A program made the position numbers and the translations under genes. A stretch of DNA of 64,000 bases from positions 30,724,750 through 30,788,749 of the forward strand of contig CM022671.1 of NCBI GenBank assembly GCA_012295275.1, written 5' to 3'. Shown here piece after piece: positions 25,509-62,214 of this stretch. This stretch comes from Chrysomallon squamiferum. Lineage: Eukaryota; Mollusca; Gastropoda; Neomphalida; Peltospiridae. Numbering within the stretch: position 1 is the first letter of the stretch; each line of letters starts with the position of its first letter. Under the pieces are notes generated by a model. The model was not told the DNA's origin. It searched no databases and was given only the letters and a program-made list of their open reading frames with translations.

Positions 25509-25637
25509 TTCAAAAAAAAAAAAAGGTTTTTATTTTCTCATCTCTTTCTGCCATTCGTATTTGTATGTGGTCTGGAATGTATAAATGGAATATAGCACCT
25601 TATCAAAGTCTGTGAAAATGAACGAGTGTCCAGTGTT

Positions 25638-40290
<14,653 letters not shown>

Positions 40291-40795
40291 TTTTGTGAAT
40301 TGTCCGCCTAAAACAAACCGACAGTTGTCCTCTTTTAATTCAGATTCAACACGAACAAGAAGTAATCCGCACGAATAAAACAAAATTTTCAAACGCCGCC
40401 ATTTATAATTTCAGAACTCAGGTTGTGTTGTGACTTTTTTTGTCGTGGGCTTGCCTGACCTAGTTTCTACATACCTGGCGTCATGTTCGCCCTGAACATG
40501 GATAAAAAGCTATGGGCGATTTAAAGTAGTATAGATTATTTACCCGACAGGTAATCGTACTTGGCCTGTTAAACATATCAAATGAGTTTTAGCAGTTAAT
40601 AGTTATAACAAGTGAGAAAAAAGGTTTTACAGGTGTAATTTTATCTTACGTTTTCTGATACTTCCGAATATTTTTGTTGATTTGAAATTCTCTTATTTGC
40701 GTTAGGAGTGAAAGAATTTATAGGTAAACAAGAGTTTTAGAAAGAGAATACTGTATATTACTAATAGCGTACGTTCTGTTCCATCTTAATTATTC

Positions 40796-40843
<48 letters not shown>

Positions 40844-40897
40844 TTCTTCTTCTTCTTATTATTATTATTAAAATATTTTATTTTATCAATAAAACAC

Positions 40898-40933
<36 letters not shown>

Positions 40934-41963
40934 GATTATAAATAAGTAAATAAATGAGTAAATAAATAAATAAAACTAGACAGATAGCAGCAACATATCT
41001 GTATAGAGGTTACACCTTCCCCTAGATTGAAAAAAAAAACAAAAAAAAAAAAAACAGTTGGACAGGGATTTAGACTAAGAAGAGAATTGATCACGTGTCT
41101 GATTAAACATCGACCATCAGCTTTCTAATCACTGAACTGAAAACTATAATATAGTCTATGCCATAGTATATGTATGTGTGTGTGTGTATGTATGTATGTA
41201 TGTATGTATGTATGTTTCAGTTTCTCAAATTTAACTGCTCTAATAAATTTAAGATTTATGATGCAAAATTTTATTTTCTGATGTACATGTAATATTTTTT
41301 TCTTGTTGTTGTTTTATTGTTGTTGTGTTTGCTGTAGTTATCATCATTTTAAAATAAATACGTGCAAATAAAATAAAATAACATCAAAAATAACAAAAGC
41401 TGAATATTTGATAATTACGAATTTGAACAAAAATACAAACGACTACAACAATGACAACAACAGCAAAATTGCTTTAATGAATAAAATAATATAATACAGA
41501 CTGCCAACAGAAAGAAAGAAATACAGATAGATAAATATACAGACTGGTGAATAAATGAAAAAAATAAAACAATAAAAACAACAAAAAACTATCCAGCAAA
41601 TGCATGTTCTTAGAAATGGGCAAGACATATTAATACAAAATTGCCACAATTAACGTATTCCATTAAAATATAGTTTAAAGAAGTTGAAATAATTAAAAGA
41701 AATCAAAACAGAAACAACAAAAAGATGAAAAAGAAAGAAAGAACATGAACCAAACAAAATGTCTATATAAACAAATCCTTAACTGTGCCTCCTATTGATA
41801 CACCGGAAGTAACTCATTTACAGGTTGAGATTAGAAACGTCATTGTATAGACTGAATTTGTATATTTTAGTGCGCTTTACAAAATCCGAGTAAATATTAT
41901 CCTGGAACCAGTTGAACAAAATAGTCGAAGCTAGTGTTCATGATATTTTTTTTTACTTTAATC
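40291..41963. promoter_or_regulatory. Divergent intergenic region between hillarin and GDPD copy A
   Basis: The only upstream space for both genes if neither has distant 5' exons. It holds a YY1-like word near 40395-40404 (minus), an (ATC)n(TTC)n run at 40798-40855, AAT/AAAT repeats to 40975, (GTAT)n at 41170-41215, and an ETS-type CCGGAAGT at 41803-41810. No TATA box stands out at the expected distance from either ATG. Confidence 0.4.
41803..41810 (+). promoter_or_regulatory. ETS/GABP-type site upstream of GDPD copy A
   Basis: CCGGAAGT followed by AA, 154 bases upstream of the ATG. A matching CGGAAGT with similar flanks (ACGGAAGTTA) sits about 103 bases upstream of copy B's ATG. Confidence 0.35.
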
Positions 41964-42188
41964 ATGGTAGTTTTAGCGATTGTAGGAGGTTATATAATTA
42001 CGTCATTGTTATTATTTAAATACCCACACATTCTGCACAAAAAGAAAAATCTGAAATTTCGCTGCAGACATATAAGTCACAGAGGTGGTACGTATTTTTA
42101 ATTTATTAAAGAATAATTGTCCGGTATATAATAATATATAATATATTAAATAATAAATAATAAAATATCTATTTGAAGTATTTCATAA

Positions 42189-42231
<43 letters not shown>

Positions 42232-44754
42232 ATAAATAAAATATGTTATGTTTATATGTATTACATATCTTATTCATAATCGTCCATTAGATATATTTAA
42301 TTTATAATGATATAATAATAATTAAAAAAAAAAAAAATAATAATAAAAAAAAAATGTTTATTTATATTTATTATTTTATGTAAATGTTTCAGGAGCTGGG
42401 GAAAACTTGGAAAATACTATATCTGCCTTTAAACAGTTGAGTTCATTCATTTTAAAATCACTTTTAATAAATAGACTTTAACTCTTTGGATTGGTCATCC
42501 TGGTAATATAATATAATATTAAAAAAGCTGATTACCATAATAATAAATACACCACAACAATAGGCATAAAAGATAAATAAATAAATGATTTATAATTAAG
42601 AGAAAAAAAATGTAATAAAACTTAATAATATTAAAATAAAAAACGTTTAACTTATAAGTTATATATTTTTTAAATAGTTATTTAAGTGATTAATACTGAA
42701 AATTTTTATTATGTATTAAAATTTGATAATTAGTAGTTTTATGTTTCAGTGCTGTTAGTCAGGGAACCGATATGTTGGAACTGGACTGTCAAATGACCAA
42801 AGATGGACAGGTTGTTGTCTCGCATGACAACAACTTGGAACGTTTGTGTGGCCTGAATCTGCAGATCTCAGACTGTGATTATGAGGTATGTAATACGAGA
42901 GTTATGTAATGATTTTGTTAATTAGATAACATTTTATTATTATAATTATGTATTTCAGAAGATTCAAGTTTTCTGTTGTTTTTATGTTCTAGAAATTATG
43001 TGATACGAAAAAGCTTCTAAAAAATCATTATTACAGTGTCAGATATATTAAATATAGTACACAAAACATGTATTTATAAAAAAAAAAAAATTAAAGCTGA
43101 CAGAAAAAAAATATGTCACTGATTACAGGGTGGGGGGGGTGAGTGGGAATTGCTATAAAATATGCATTATCCAAAAAAATAGATATTCAGTCAAGTTCAC
43201 TTACAATTCAGTTATAACTTGCATATATAAATAAATTTATATATTTAAGCACTTTTAAGAATGACAGAATGAACATAATCGGTCTATGAATATTAATTTA
43301 AAGTCTTTCTTAGTTTCTAGTATTGTATATATGAAAGATATGAAGTTCAGTTGCTAAACTATTGTGTTCCTCTTCATTTAATTATTTTACATACATGGAA
43401 AGAAATACTGTATATAATAAATAATATACAGATTTGTATTTAGAATAATACACACAGAAATTGTATGTAGTGTAAAACTGTCACATTTTGTCACAGGACA
43501 TTAATCTTAAAGTGACAGTAACATTTAGGTGATGTTTAGTGATTCATTCATTGTTCTGTAGAGTACAAGGGAAGCTTATCCAAGCTCGCCAGTTCAAAGT
43601 CCACATTTACTGGATTTCAATGTAATTTGAGTGACCAAATTAGAAATGTTACGGATCTATTTAGATAATTGTGAAACATATGTTCATATATCCATACAAC
43701 ATTACATACATATAAATATATGCACACACTTACACACACACACACATACATGTACACACATGCAAAAAGACTAAGCATGCATACATACACACACCACACA
43801 CGACATACACACAAACACAAACTTGACTCACATACATATATACATAGATACAGACCCGCAAAGACAAAAATACACACAGAATTTGACAGATTTTGGCAGT
43901 TTAATTGGCGTAACTGGTTCAAGTTAAATGAAGGGATGGTACAGAAAATGTTCAGGGTACAAGTATTTTGAATAATGTTCAACTTACATGTTTGTCAAAA
44001 ATACTCCTATAAATAATGGCATCAAATGCATTAACATTTAACAAGTTTATTTTACTAGCAATCAAATAAAATCAAAGTGTCTGTTTAATTTATTAAACAA
44101 AAGAAAGTTCACTATTGCTGCCGTTCCTGATGAATTGTGGGTGGCAGGCCTGCCATATCTTACAGGAGGTAGCAACACCTCTGTAATCCCTAGGGGCCAG
44201 GCCTTACCGGTGACCCCTGTACAACATCCTGGATCTACACTTATAATAGATTATAATAATAAATGTATGATGTATTTTCAGAAACTGCCTTTATTGAAGG
44301 CTGGCCTGGAACTTGATTTTTACAGTAGTAAGTATGGAAATTATATATATATATCTCCTGTGAATTTATCAGTATTTATATTACCTCATATTGTTAGTTT
44401 TATTTCATGTGTTAAGATTTAAGGCCTTTCTTCTTATTATTATTATTGTTGAATATTGTTGTTGTTATTATCATTTATTGTCATTATCATCATCATCATC
44501 ATCATTATTATTTGTTTATTACTATTTATAATAATAATTATGGATATTGTTATTAGTTATGATTATTATCATTATCACCATTATTATTTTATTTATTTAT
44601 TAATAATATTAATAATAATTATTGTTATTATTTGTGATTATTATCATCATCATCATCATTATTATTTATGATTATGATTATGATTATGATTTTCATTTTT
44701 ATTAGTAATAATAATAATAATATTTTCATTATTTATTTATTTATTGTTATTATG

Positions 44755-44790
<36 letters not shown>

Positions 44791-46451
44791 ATAATATGAT
44801 GATGATGATTACTGTTTTGTAGCAGATCATGTATGTTTGGGTAGTGACAGAAAGATTCCTCTACTAAAAGAAGTTTTTGAACAATTTCCTCACTGTCCAA
44901 TCAACATAGACATCAAAGTCAACAACGATGAGCTTATCTCCAAGGTCAGATTTTGATCATTTTAATAAATCACAATGAGCTGGATGCATGGATAATACAA
45001 ATTTGCTACTATTAATTACTTATTATTTAATTTTTAAAAATATTTTTAGTTCATTGTAATTTCTGACAAATAATTATGTCCCGATTTCATTTAGTTTGCC
45101 AGATTTTTTTAATGGATGTTTACTTTAAGATGTGCAAATGTTTTTACTGCAAGCTGTATGATGTATTAATATTTACAACAGGCTGCATAAAGTTTGCTAT
45201 AAGCAGTGTAATGTTTACAGGTGTATAGTATTGTGAAGGAATACAACAGAGAGGATATATCAGGCTGGGGTAACCGTAGCGACCAGGTTGCCCAGAAACT
45301 GTATAAACAGGTAATTATGATATCATTTTTAACTTATGCAAATGTGTAATTTTATTTTATTTTAATTTTATTTTACTTTCATATGTATATATATATATAT
45401 AAAATAATGGCTTAATAAAAGTCAGAATTAAGTCTTTATTCAACTGCATGATGTTGTTATTTTATAATTATATTTTATTATTAACAAAGACTGGACAGCC
45501 AAAATATATAAAAATAATTTAGAAAATGTTTTATGGCCATTTGCAAGGTACACTCTATGTTTTAAATGCCAAATGTTTTTGTTTTTTTCAAATTTATGGC
45601 TTAAATACATACTTTTTATAAACTAATCTCTATCAGAATACTTTAGGTAAATACATATTTTGTTAATTGTCCTTGAGTTCACTACAGCATTATTATCTAC
45701 CATATTTATGTTCTGATATACATATATTTTCAAATTATATGTTCCAGTGTCCAGATATACCTTTGATCTTCTCCATGAAAAGAGTTGCCTTTCTGATTGT
45801 CCTATTTTACACTGGGTTACTTCCCTTCGTTCCTTTAAAAGAATCCTTATTGGAGATTATAATGCCGAGAATTTTGATTGAGTGAGTTTTATCAACTTAT
45901 TTTATTTTATTTTACATATATTTTGTAGCTGATATATATTTATGATGCTTCTAAGTTCCCACAACAGTGTTACAGTATAAAATCCTGATAATTGTTTAAT
46001 TTTATTTGTAATTTCTCCTCGAAACAAATTTAACAATTACATTTATGAAGTAAATGTTTTATTTCTGTTTTTTTATTTTTTATTTCAGTGATGCAAAATT
46101 TGCTGGCACTTTTTCAAGAAAAGAACAATTGATTATTAAAATACTTGATCTGTGAGTTATTGTTTCATTGTTACTTATTTGATTTATTTCCTTATTCTCA
46201 ATTGTAAGTTTGGAATATTGGCGTAAAAAATATAAAAATAAAAAGAATATAAACCATATATTTCCTTAGATATATATAACAAAAAAATATATGTATTACA
46301 GCTACACTGACAAGAAAGAAATCATAGTTTAAGAATTATTTACTTGGGAACTTCTGTAGTTAGATTAACAAAGCGATTTTAAAGAATTGAGAAATTTAAA
46401 ATAAATTAAATAAATGAATTAAATTAAATAAATAAATAAAATGAATGAAAA

Positions 46452-46498
<47 letters not shown>

Positions 46499-46979
46499 AT
46501 GGAACTGAAATTTATTAATAAAAGTAAAACACTAATTAAGAAAAAAATCATTAATATAATAATTTAATTTTTACAGATTGCTGATGAGGCCAGCTCTATT
46601 TGAACATCTTAAAAAACGTGGAATTCAGGTATAAATATTCATTTTAATACTTTTATCATAAAATACTAATTGTACATGCATGTGTAAACTGATTTGCACA
46701 CACAGTCACTGAGCATTTTCCTACATAACTTAATCCTTCATAATTATTTTGATGTTTCATTAATAAATATTTATTCATTCATTGTGCAAGAAAACAGGAG
46801 ACTGTCATTAAACATTAGTAATTACTGAGTTAATTAATTAATTCCAGACCTACCTGTGGGTTCTGAACACTGAAGAGGAATTTGAGAGAGCGTTTAAGCT
46901 AGGTGCTGATGGAGTTATGACGGATTTCCCCTCCAAACTGAGAGAGTTCATTGCCAGCCACCCAGGGTTATGTAGATAA
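41964..46979 (+). CDS. GDPD1: GDPD1-type lysophospholipase D (glycerophosphodiester phosphodiesterase), copy A
   Basis: Ten exons: 41964-42087, 42393-42435, 42750-42885, 44282-44327, 44823-44944, 45221-45310, 45748-45881, 46089-46151, 46577-46628 and 46848-46979. They sum to 942 nt (313 aa), close to the usual length of about 314. The family cleaves lysophospholipids such as lysophosphatidylcholine and N-acyl species to lysophosphatidic acid or N-acylethanolamines, anchored to internal membranes. An N-terminal hydrophobic segment (2-18) is followed by the TIM-barrel core: His39-Arg40 in HISHRGGAGENLENT, Glu66 and Asp68 in MLELD, His81 in VVVSHDNNL and Asp146 in INIDIK. A second hydrophobic segment lies at 201-217 (FYTGLLPFVP). 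VMTDFPSKL near the end is also characteristic. All expected catalytic and metal residues are present. The copy heads a tandem pair and is divergent to hillarin. Confidence 0.93.
44110..44240. other. GC-richer complex island in GDPD copy A intron 3
   Basis: About 130 bases with the palindrome GGCAGGCCTGCC and several GG/CC runs in an otherwise AT-rich intron. It is not an exon of the GDPD (no conserved residues and not needed for phase). Probably a repeat fragment; family unknown. Confidence 0.35.
44430..44815. repeat. ATT/ATC trinucleotide-rich stretch
   Basis: Imperfect ATT, ATC and GATT units fill the end of intron 4 of GDPD copy A and run to within a few bases of the exon 5 acceptor. Confidence 0.85.
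46390..46500. repeat. (AAAT)n microsatellite
   Basis: AAAT tetramers with ATTA interruptions in GDPD copy A intron 8. Confidence 0.9.
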
Positions 46980-47105
46980 TATTCTTTACTTGGAAATATA
47001 AATATTAATTTTTAATTTCAAGGAATTTTATAATGTATATGAAGAGATATATACATTATACAGATATGTGTGTGTACATACGCACACACAAACATTCAAC
47101 AAATG

Positions 47106-47111
47106 AATAAA
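47106..47111 (+). other. Candidate polyadenylation signal of GDPD copy A
   Basis: AATAAA 127 bases after the stop codon. Other AATAAA words lie further downstream, so longer 3' UTRs are possible. Confidence 0.4.
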
Positions 47112-49395
47112 GACCTGTAACTATCCCAAAATATTAGTCAGTATCTCATAAATGAACTTCACTTTAAATCAAATAAAAATAATTTAAGAAAAAAATAATT
47201 TGATAGTGGTGCTATACTTGAACCTTTTCCTTTTTTTTTTATCAATGCAATAGAATTCCATAATTGATTTTTTTCATTTGTAATGTTAATACTGCCTTAA
47301 AAAAAAACATAGACTAAGTTAGATTGACCACCAAATAAGATACATTGATAAACTGTCATATTTTACTCATATACAGATAGCTGTACTTTGAACCAAACAA
47401 AAACAATGTTTATTCAGTTAGGAAAATTTGAGTGTCTATATATATGAAGCTGTTTTTGATTGGTTGAAAATCTAGCTTTACAGGCTAGATAGGAACTCTT
47501 CAAAATAAAAGTGTGACTGCAGTAAAAAAAACAAAAATGGTTTACAGACATTTGTGTATTTGACATTTGGCAAAAGTTGGCACCTGTTTACAAGCAAAAA
47601 CATTAGATTAGCACCTGAGTTTGAAGAGAATTCATTGAAAAAAGAGAGAACAAATACAGCACAAAGTCATTACAAACATGGCTTAGAAAGCTTTTACTTT
47701 AACTACATTCTGTCTCAGTGAAATGACAGATAAAAAAAAAAGACTAAAAAAAATAATAAACTGAAAAATAAAAAAATAAGAATAAAATAATAATAATATA
47801 ATAAAACTTTACAAAGATAGAAATATTTCGATTAATTACCCTTATTCAACTTAATTAAAAGAAAAAGAAAACAATCAAAAACATTCATTTATCCATAAAT
47901 ATATTTTTTTCAAAGTTTTCTGTGTTAAGCTGTCTTGAATGTCGTCAAAGTGACCTTCATTACAGGCAGTGAAATATTTATGCATTGACATTCATTTCAT
48001 ATTTCAGATACTGAGAATGAAATAGTAAACAAAATTTTAAAAAATATATCTTTATTCAGGATTATTCATGCAGTATTAAATATATATGTATAGGCTTTAC
48101 TTTGAAAGTGCCTAGATGATTATTTTATTACTCATATGAATATACTAATTTGTATATATATATATTGTTTCAGATATATATTTTACAAAAAGTGTAAACA
48201 TTTAGAAATATTTTAATCATTTGAAGAAAGAAAAAGATTTGAACAGAATGTGGTTAATACAAAGTGAAAATGAATGGCTATATTAAAGATGCATTTCAAA
48301 AATTTAAAATATTGCACATGTAAATATATACTTACATATATTATTTTAAAATAATTATGTACCTCCACTTCCAGAATTGTAATTTAACCATATGTTTAAT
48401 TTAACAAAAATTATATATATATATATAAAGTTATTGTTATAAACATATAAGGAATATACACTTTTCAGGCATTTAATTAGGAGGCCTTTTTAAGGATACA
48501 TGATTTCAGATAATCATTTTATTAATTTTGTCTATGTTTTTATTTGTTGAAAATTCATATTAGTATTTGTAATGTGTGTATGTGAGGCCTGATTAAGGAA
48601 ACAATTTCTGGGTATTTTCTTTATTCTCTCCACATTTTTTTAATAGCCACATATTACACAAATGTTCAGATCAATTTTGTTTTTGAAAAGAATTTTTTTG
48701 TTTTAATATTTAATTTTCAGCCTATATTTATTTTTCAGTTATTGTTTTTGCTGCTTTTTAAATATATTTGTAAAAACAATTTTTTATTTTAATTCTTTTT
48801 TATATATTTAAAAGGACCAAAACTTTTTACTTTGTTTTGCATTATTTTGACTCCAATTCATTGTGAAGTCGTGAGTGCATATCATTGCATTATATTTAAA
48901 ACACATAAATATTTAATTTGATACTTTGCCTGTTTGATTTGCTTTCAATCAAATATAACTTCTAAATATTTAACATAGTTTTCAGGAAAATTAATAATAA
49001 TACTTACAAAAAAAAGTGTGTGTGTGTGCTGTGATTGTGTATGGTTACTAATACATGATTTTAACATAAACAGTTTTAAACTGTGACAACCACAAATTAT
49101 TTCCTGTTCTAATTGAATACTATACTAAATAAATGAATTATTAGGTAAATTTAAAATCATTTCAGTCCGTCCATATTTGTGCAACTCTTGGCCTTAATTT
49201 TTCATTTCAGTTTGAAACCATTTTGTCCTTTCTTTCCTGTTTCCATGACAGTATTTCTCTGTATTTTTACTTTCATGTGTTGAAGATGTTATTTATACAT
49301 GTCTCCACACCCATGTAAGTCCCATATTGTTTGTTTTCTTATTTCCAAATAGAAATACTTAAAAAAAAAAAAATTGAAATTGAATTTAAATTTTA

Positions 49396-49430
<35 letters not shown>

Positions 49431-49503
49431 TTTTATAATTATTATAATTATTTTTAATATTTTATTATTATTAATATTGTTATTATTATTATTATTAATA
49501 TTA

Positions 49504-49553
<50 letters not shown>

Positions 49554-51705
49554 GTACAAAGAAGGAGCATGTATGGAAATTAGATGAGGCTGTACCCATT
49601 TTATTATTATTATCTTTATTTTGGGAGTATTTGTATGTGTGCGTGCATACATGTGCATGCACGTGTGTAAGAGTTGGATTGACATGGTCACTTCTTCTCA
49701 GCCTGTCTACTGGGCTATTTCCCGAGGGGACCAGGTACTCATAACTTGTTTTTCAAAGTGTATACAATCACCTTCTTGCACTCAGAAAGGCTTATACCAT
49801 AGACAGTTGGAACGGGAAAAAAGCTGATGTGTGCACAGAGAAGGACTGGTCGTGCTTGCTGCTCACACATTAGCCAGTCAGTTTAATACTTAAATCATTA
49901 TGTTGTCTCATTTTATGTTTTATTGTAGAAAAGCAAATCCCCACTTTTTACTGTTGGTTTTTGAAAAATTGTTTGGTGATTCCTATTCTTTGTATTATTT
50001 TAATAGAGATTTATTTTCTATTATTTTAACAGTGATTTTTCTGTGTTTTATAATTTATATTGTACAGTTTTGTACCGTATTCCGATTTTTATTTATTTTG
50101 CAATTTAGGAAAAAAAAAGAAGAGAAAAATAGAACAAGAAATTATTGTTCATTCCACGTTTTATTTGTTTTTAATTTTATTTACGTTTGTGCCATATTTT
50201 GTTTGTGTATTTATTTTAATACCATTCAGATGTTTACTCAGATGGTTTGAATTTTTCAAGATATTATATTTATTATTATTCATTGTTGCATTTATAAATT
50301 ATTGTTGTGTAATATTAAATAAATACTGTATTATTTATCAAGTGTACATATTTAAATTATCATTTTGAAAATTATTAATAAGTTATTTGTTTAATTTGAA
50401 ATTTGGCATAAATTAGCAAATTACTGATAAATTATTATTTCGTAATTCCATATAAATAAATTAATATTTTACAGGTTATGAAGGAATAAATTGTTAATTG
50501 CTTCTTCAGATAAAAATTATAGATAAATAACCTGATATTTTGGATAAATTTGTTTTTAATAAATAAATAAATTGATATTTAAAAGTTTTGATTTATATAT
50601 AAACAAATTTTATTATTAACTTTTTTTTTTTTTTTTTTTTTACAGACATGAATGTACAAATTAGAATGCCGTAAAGAATTTTTGGTAATTTTGCATACCT
50701 AAATGATTATTTTGAAAAAGATAAATTATTATTTTAAAATTTTGGATATACAAATAATTCTTTTAAACAGTTAAATCATTATTTTGCCATTTTTGATATT
50801 GATTTGTTGTTACTGTGTCCTTGATATGTATTGCTGTTAGTAGTTTGTAAACTGTTCTGTAGATTTATGTTTTTTTCTTTTATCTTTACTTTAATTTATT
50901 CTTAATAGCCATGACAAAATGGACCAAACACACAAACACGCAAGCACGCACTCGGACACAAACAAAAATGTACATACGATAAGACATACCACTCATTCAC
51001 TCGCATACAAACACGTGCATGTGCTCACGTACTCACACACGCACAGACACACACGTAAATCTATATACAAGACGAGAGCTGGGAACCAGGGTGGTATGAC
51101 CCCGAAAGAAATAAAAGAAATGAGACTGGATCACGAGGGGATTAATGCTGATAAAATCCATCAGTGTCTGAATGTCATTCACGTTTAACATTATGAATAT
51201 TACCTGATGGATATTACTTTTGAAACTTTATTACTATCACGTGTAATTTTCTTACATACGTTAATTACTTCAGTATGGACAATGTCACAAACATTGCTTG
51301 TCCCAAACCTCATGCTTACTGATCTGACCATCCAGGCAAGGGTACCCACGTTTCCCAACGCCGCCGCACTCACGCACCCGTGCACGCACGCACACATACG
51401 CAATCGTTTTTCAACATCAGAATATACACAGATACACGAACACACACTTAACATACACACAGTTGAAATGATATTGTGGTACATATTTGCTGAAACCTGT
51501 TAAGTTTATGTCAGTAGAATTTCTTTTGTTACTGTTTTATTTTATGTTGTAAGTGGTAACTCTGTCTTTAAAATAAAATTATTTAAAATTTGTGTTTGTT
51601 GTTCTTAAATCCACTTATAAATCGTAAATAAATGTAAGGAAATTATGAAACTAAAAATGGCATAAACGAGGAAAACACAGAAAAGAACCATAAATATGCA
51701 AATAT

Positions 51706-51736
<31 letters not shown>

Positions 51737-52294
51737 TTATTTTAGTTGTTGTTTTTATAATTCATCATCATCATCTTCTTATTCTTCTTATTGTTATTGC
51801 TTTTTTCATGGATGTTTCTAACATTTTTCTTACCAAATTTTATCATCTAATTTTTCATTAAATATCTTTTATATGTGCTAAAAAATAATAATAATAAACG
51901 TCAAAATATATGAACTCGGAAGATCCCTAATCCTAATCCCTAATTCCATCACGTCTCATTCCCCTGCCCCCGTTACACTAATTCCAGCTCCGCCTCAACC
52001 CACTGATCTGAACCCACCTACACCTCCAGACTACTGAGCATCACCAGTTTTGTATCTCTGTCGTCTCTGCGAGCCGTTTACTCGAATATGCTTCTCCTCT
52101 CTGAATCCCCGTAGACCGTTAATTCCATATTTTCATCCTCCCTTCAAAGACTCTGTGTTATTCCCAGAGGCCACCAGGCCAGGCTCGCTTTCTCTTCCCT
52201 GTTCTCAAACCCCCCACCCCCACTGATACCATTAGTCACCATGTGTGACGTATTCCCTAAAAATAACTCGAGTAAATGTTTTTCTATATTTAAA

Positions 52295-52325
<31 letters not shown>

Positions 52326-52511
52326 TGAAATTATTATTATTATTATATTTTTAAGTTTATTTTAAATCTATTCCTTGAATTAATTCTTTGACATCAAGCT
52401 AAAACTGAAAACATCTTTAAGACTTTATAAAAAAATAAAAAAATAATAAAAAAAAGAAGAAAAAGAAATTAAAAAAATAAAAAAATGAGAAAAAAAAAAA
52501 TGGCTACAAAA

Positions 52512-52518
52512 CGGAAGT
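52512..52518 (+). promoter_or_regulatory. ETS/GABP-type site upstream of GDPD copy B
   Basis: CGGAAGT within ACGGAAGTTA, about 103 bases upstream of the ATG, matching the site before copy A. Confidence 0.35.
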
Positions 52519-52620
52519 TAAAAAAGCGGAGCTCATGGATTTTTCCGTGGCAAACATAAATTAGACGATCGTGATTCATCTGCTGCTACAAAACTGCTCG
52601 CACAACACCGCGCTGGCGTT

Positions 52621-58661
<6,041 letters not shown>

Positions 58662-58781
58662 AAACAAAAACCTGTCTCTGCTCTTACAAACGCGAACGAA
58701 AAAGAACACGCACGTACACATTTAAGCACATGTTTTGAGTAAACAGTTGCACATTTACTTACATCAAACATTATAAGGAAA

Positions 58782-62214
<3,433 letters not shown>

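Larger units (their letters stand above)
46980..52620. other. 3' UTR and intergenic region between GDPD copies
   Basis: Very AT-rich. It holds ATT repeats (49400-49555), poly-T (50622-50641), CA-rich stretches (50925-51060, 51370-51450), (ATTT)n (51700-51740) and poly-A (52290-52325). The stretch 51900-52250 is pyrimidine-rich and more complex, and may be distal promoter sequence of copy B. Two complex patches (49655-49860, 51080-51190) have short open frames without recognisable domains. Confidence 0.45.

Noticed and set aside
40291-40392. N-terminal extension of hillarin resembling a signal peptide
   Set aside because: The frame is open upstream of 40290 but contains no ATG; hillarin-type proteins are cytoplasmic, so the ATG at 40290 is preferred.
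43617-43982. Cys-rich minus-strand frame in GDPD copy A intron 3
   Set aside because: CA/TA-rich low-complexity sequence; cysteines come from ACA-type repeats.
49900-50368. Phe/Tyr-rich plus-strand frames
   Set aside because: AT-rich intergenic sequence produces hydrophobic-looking frames; no domain or conserved motif.
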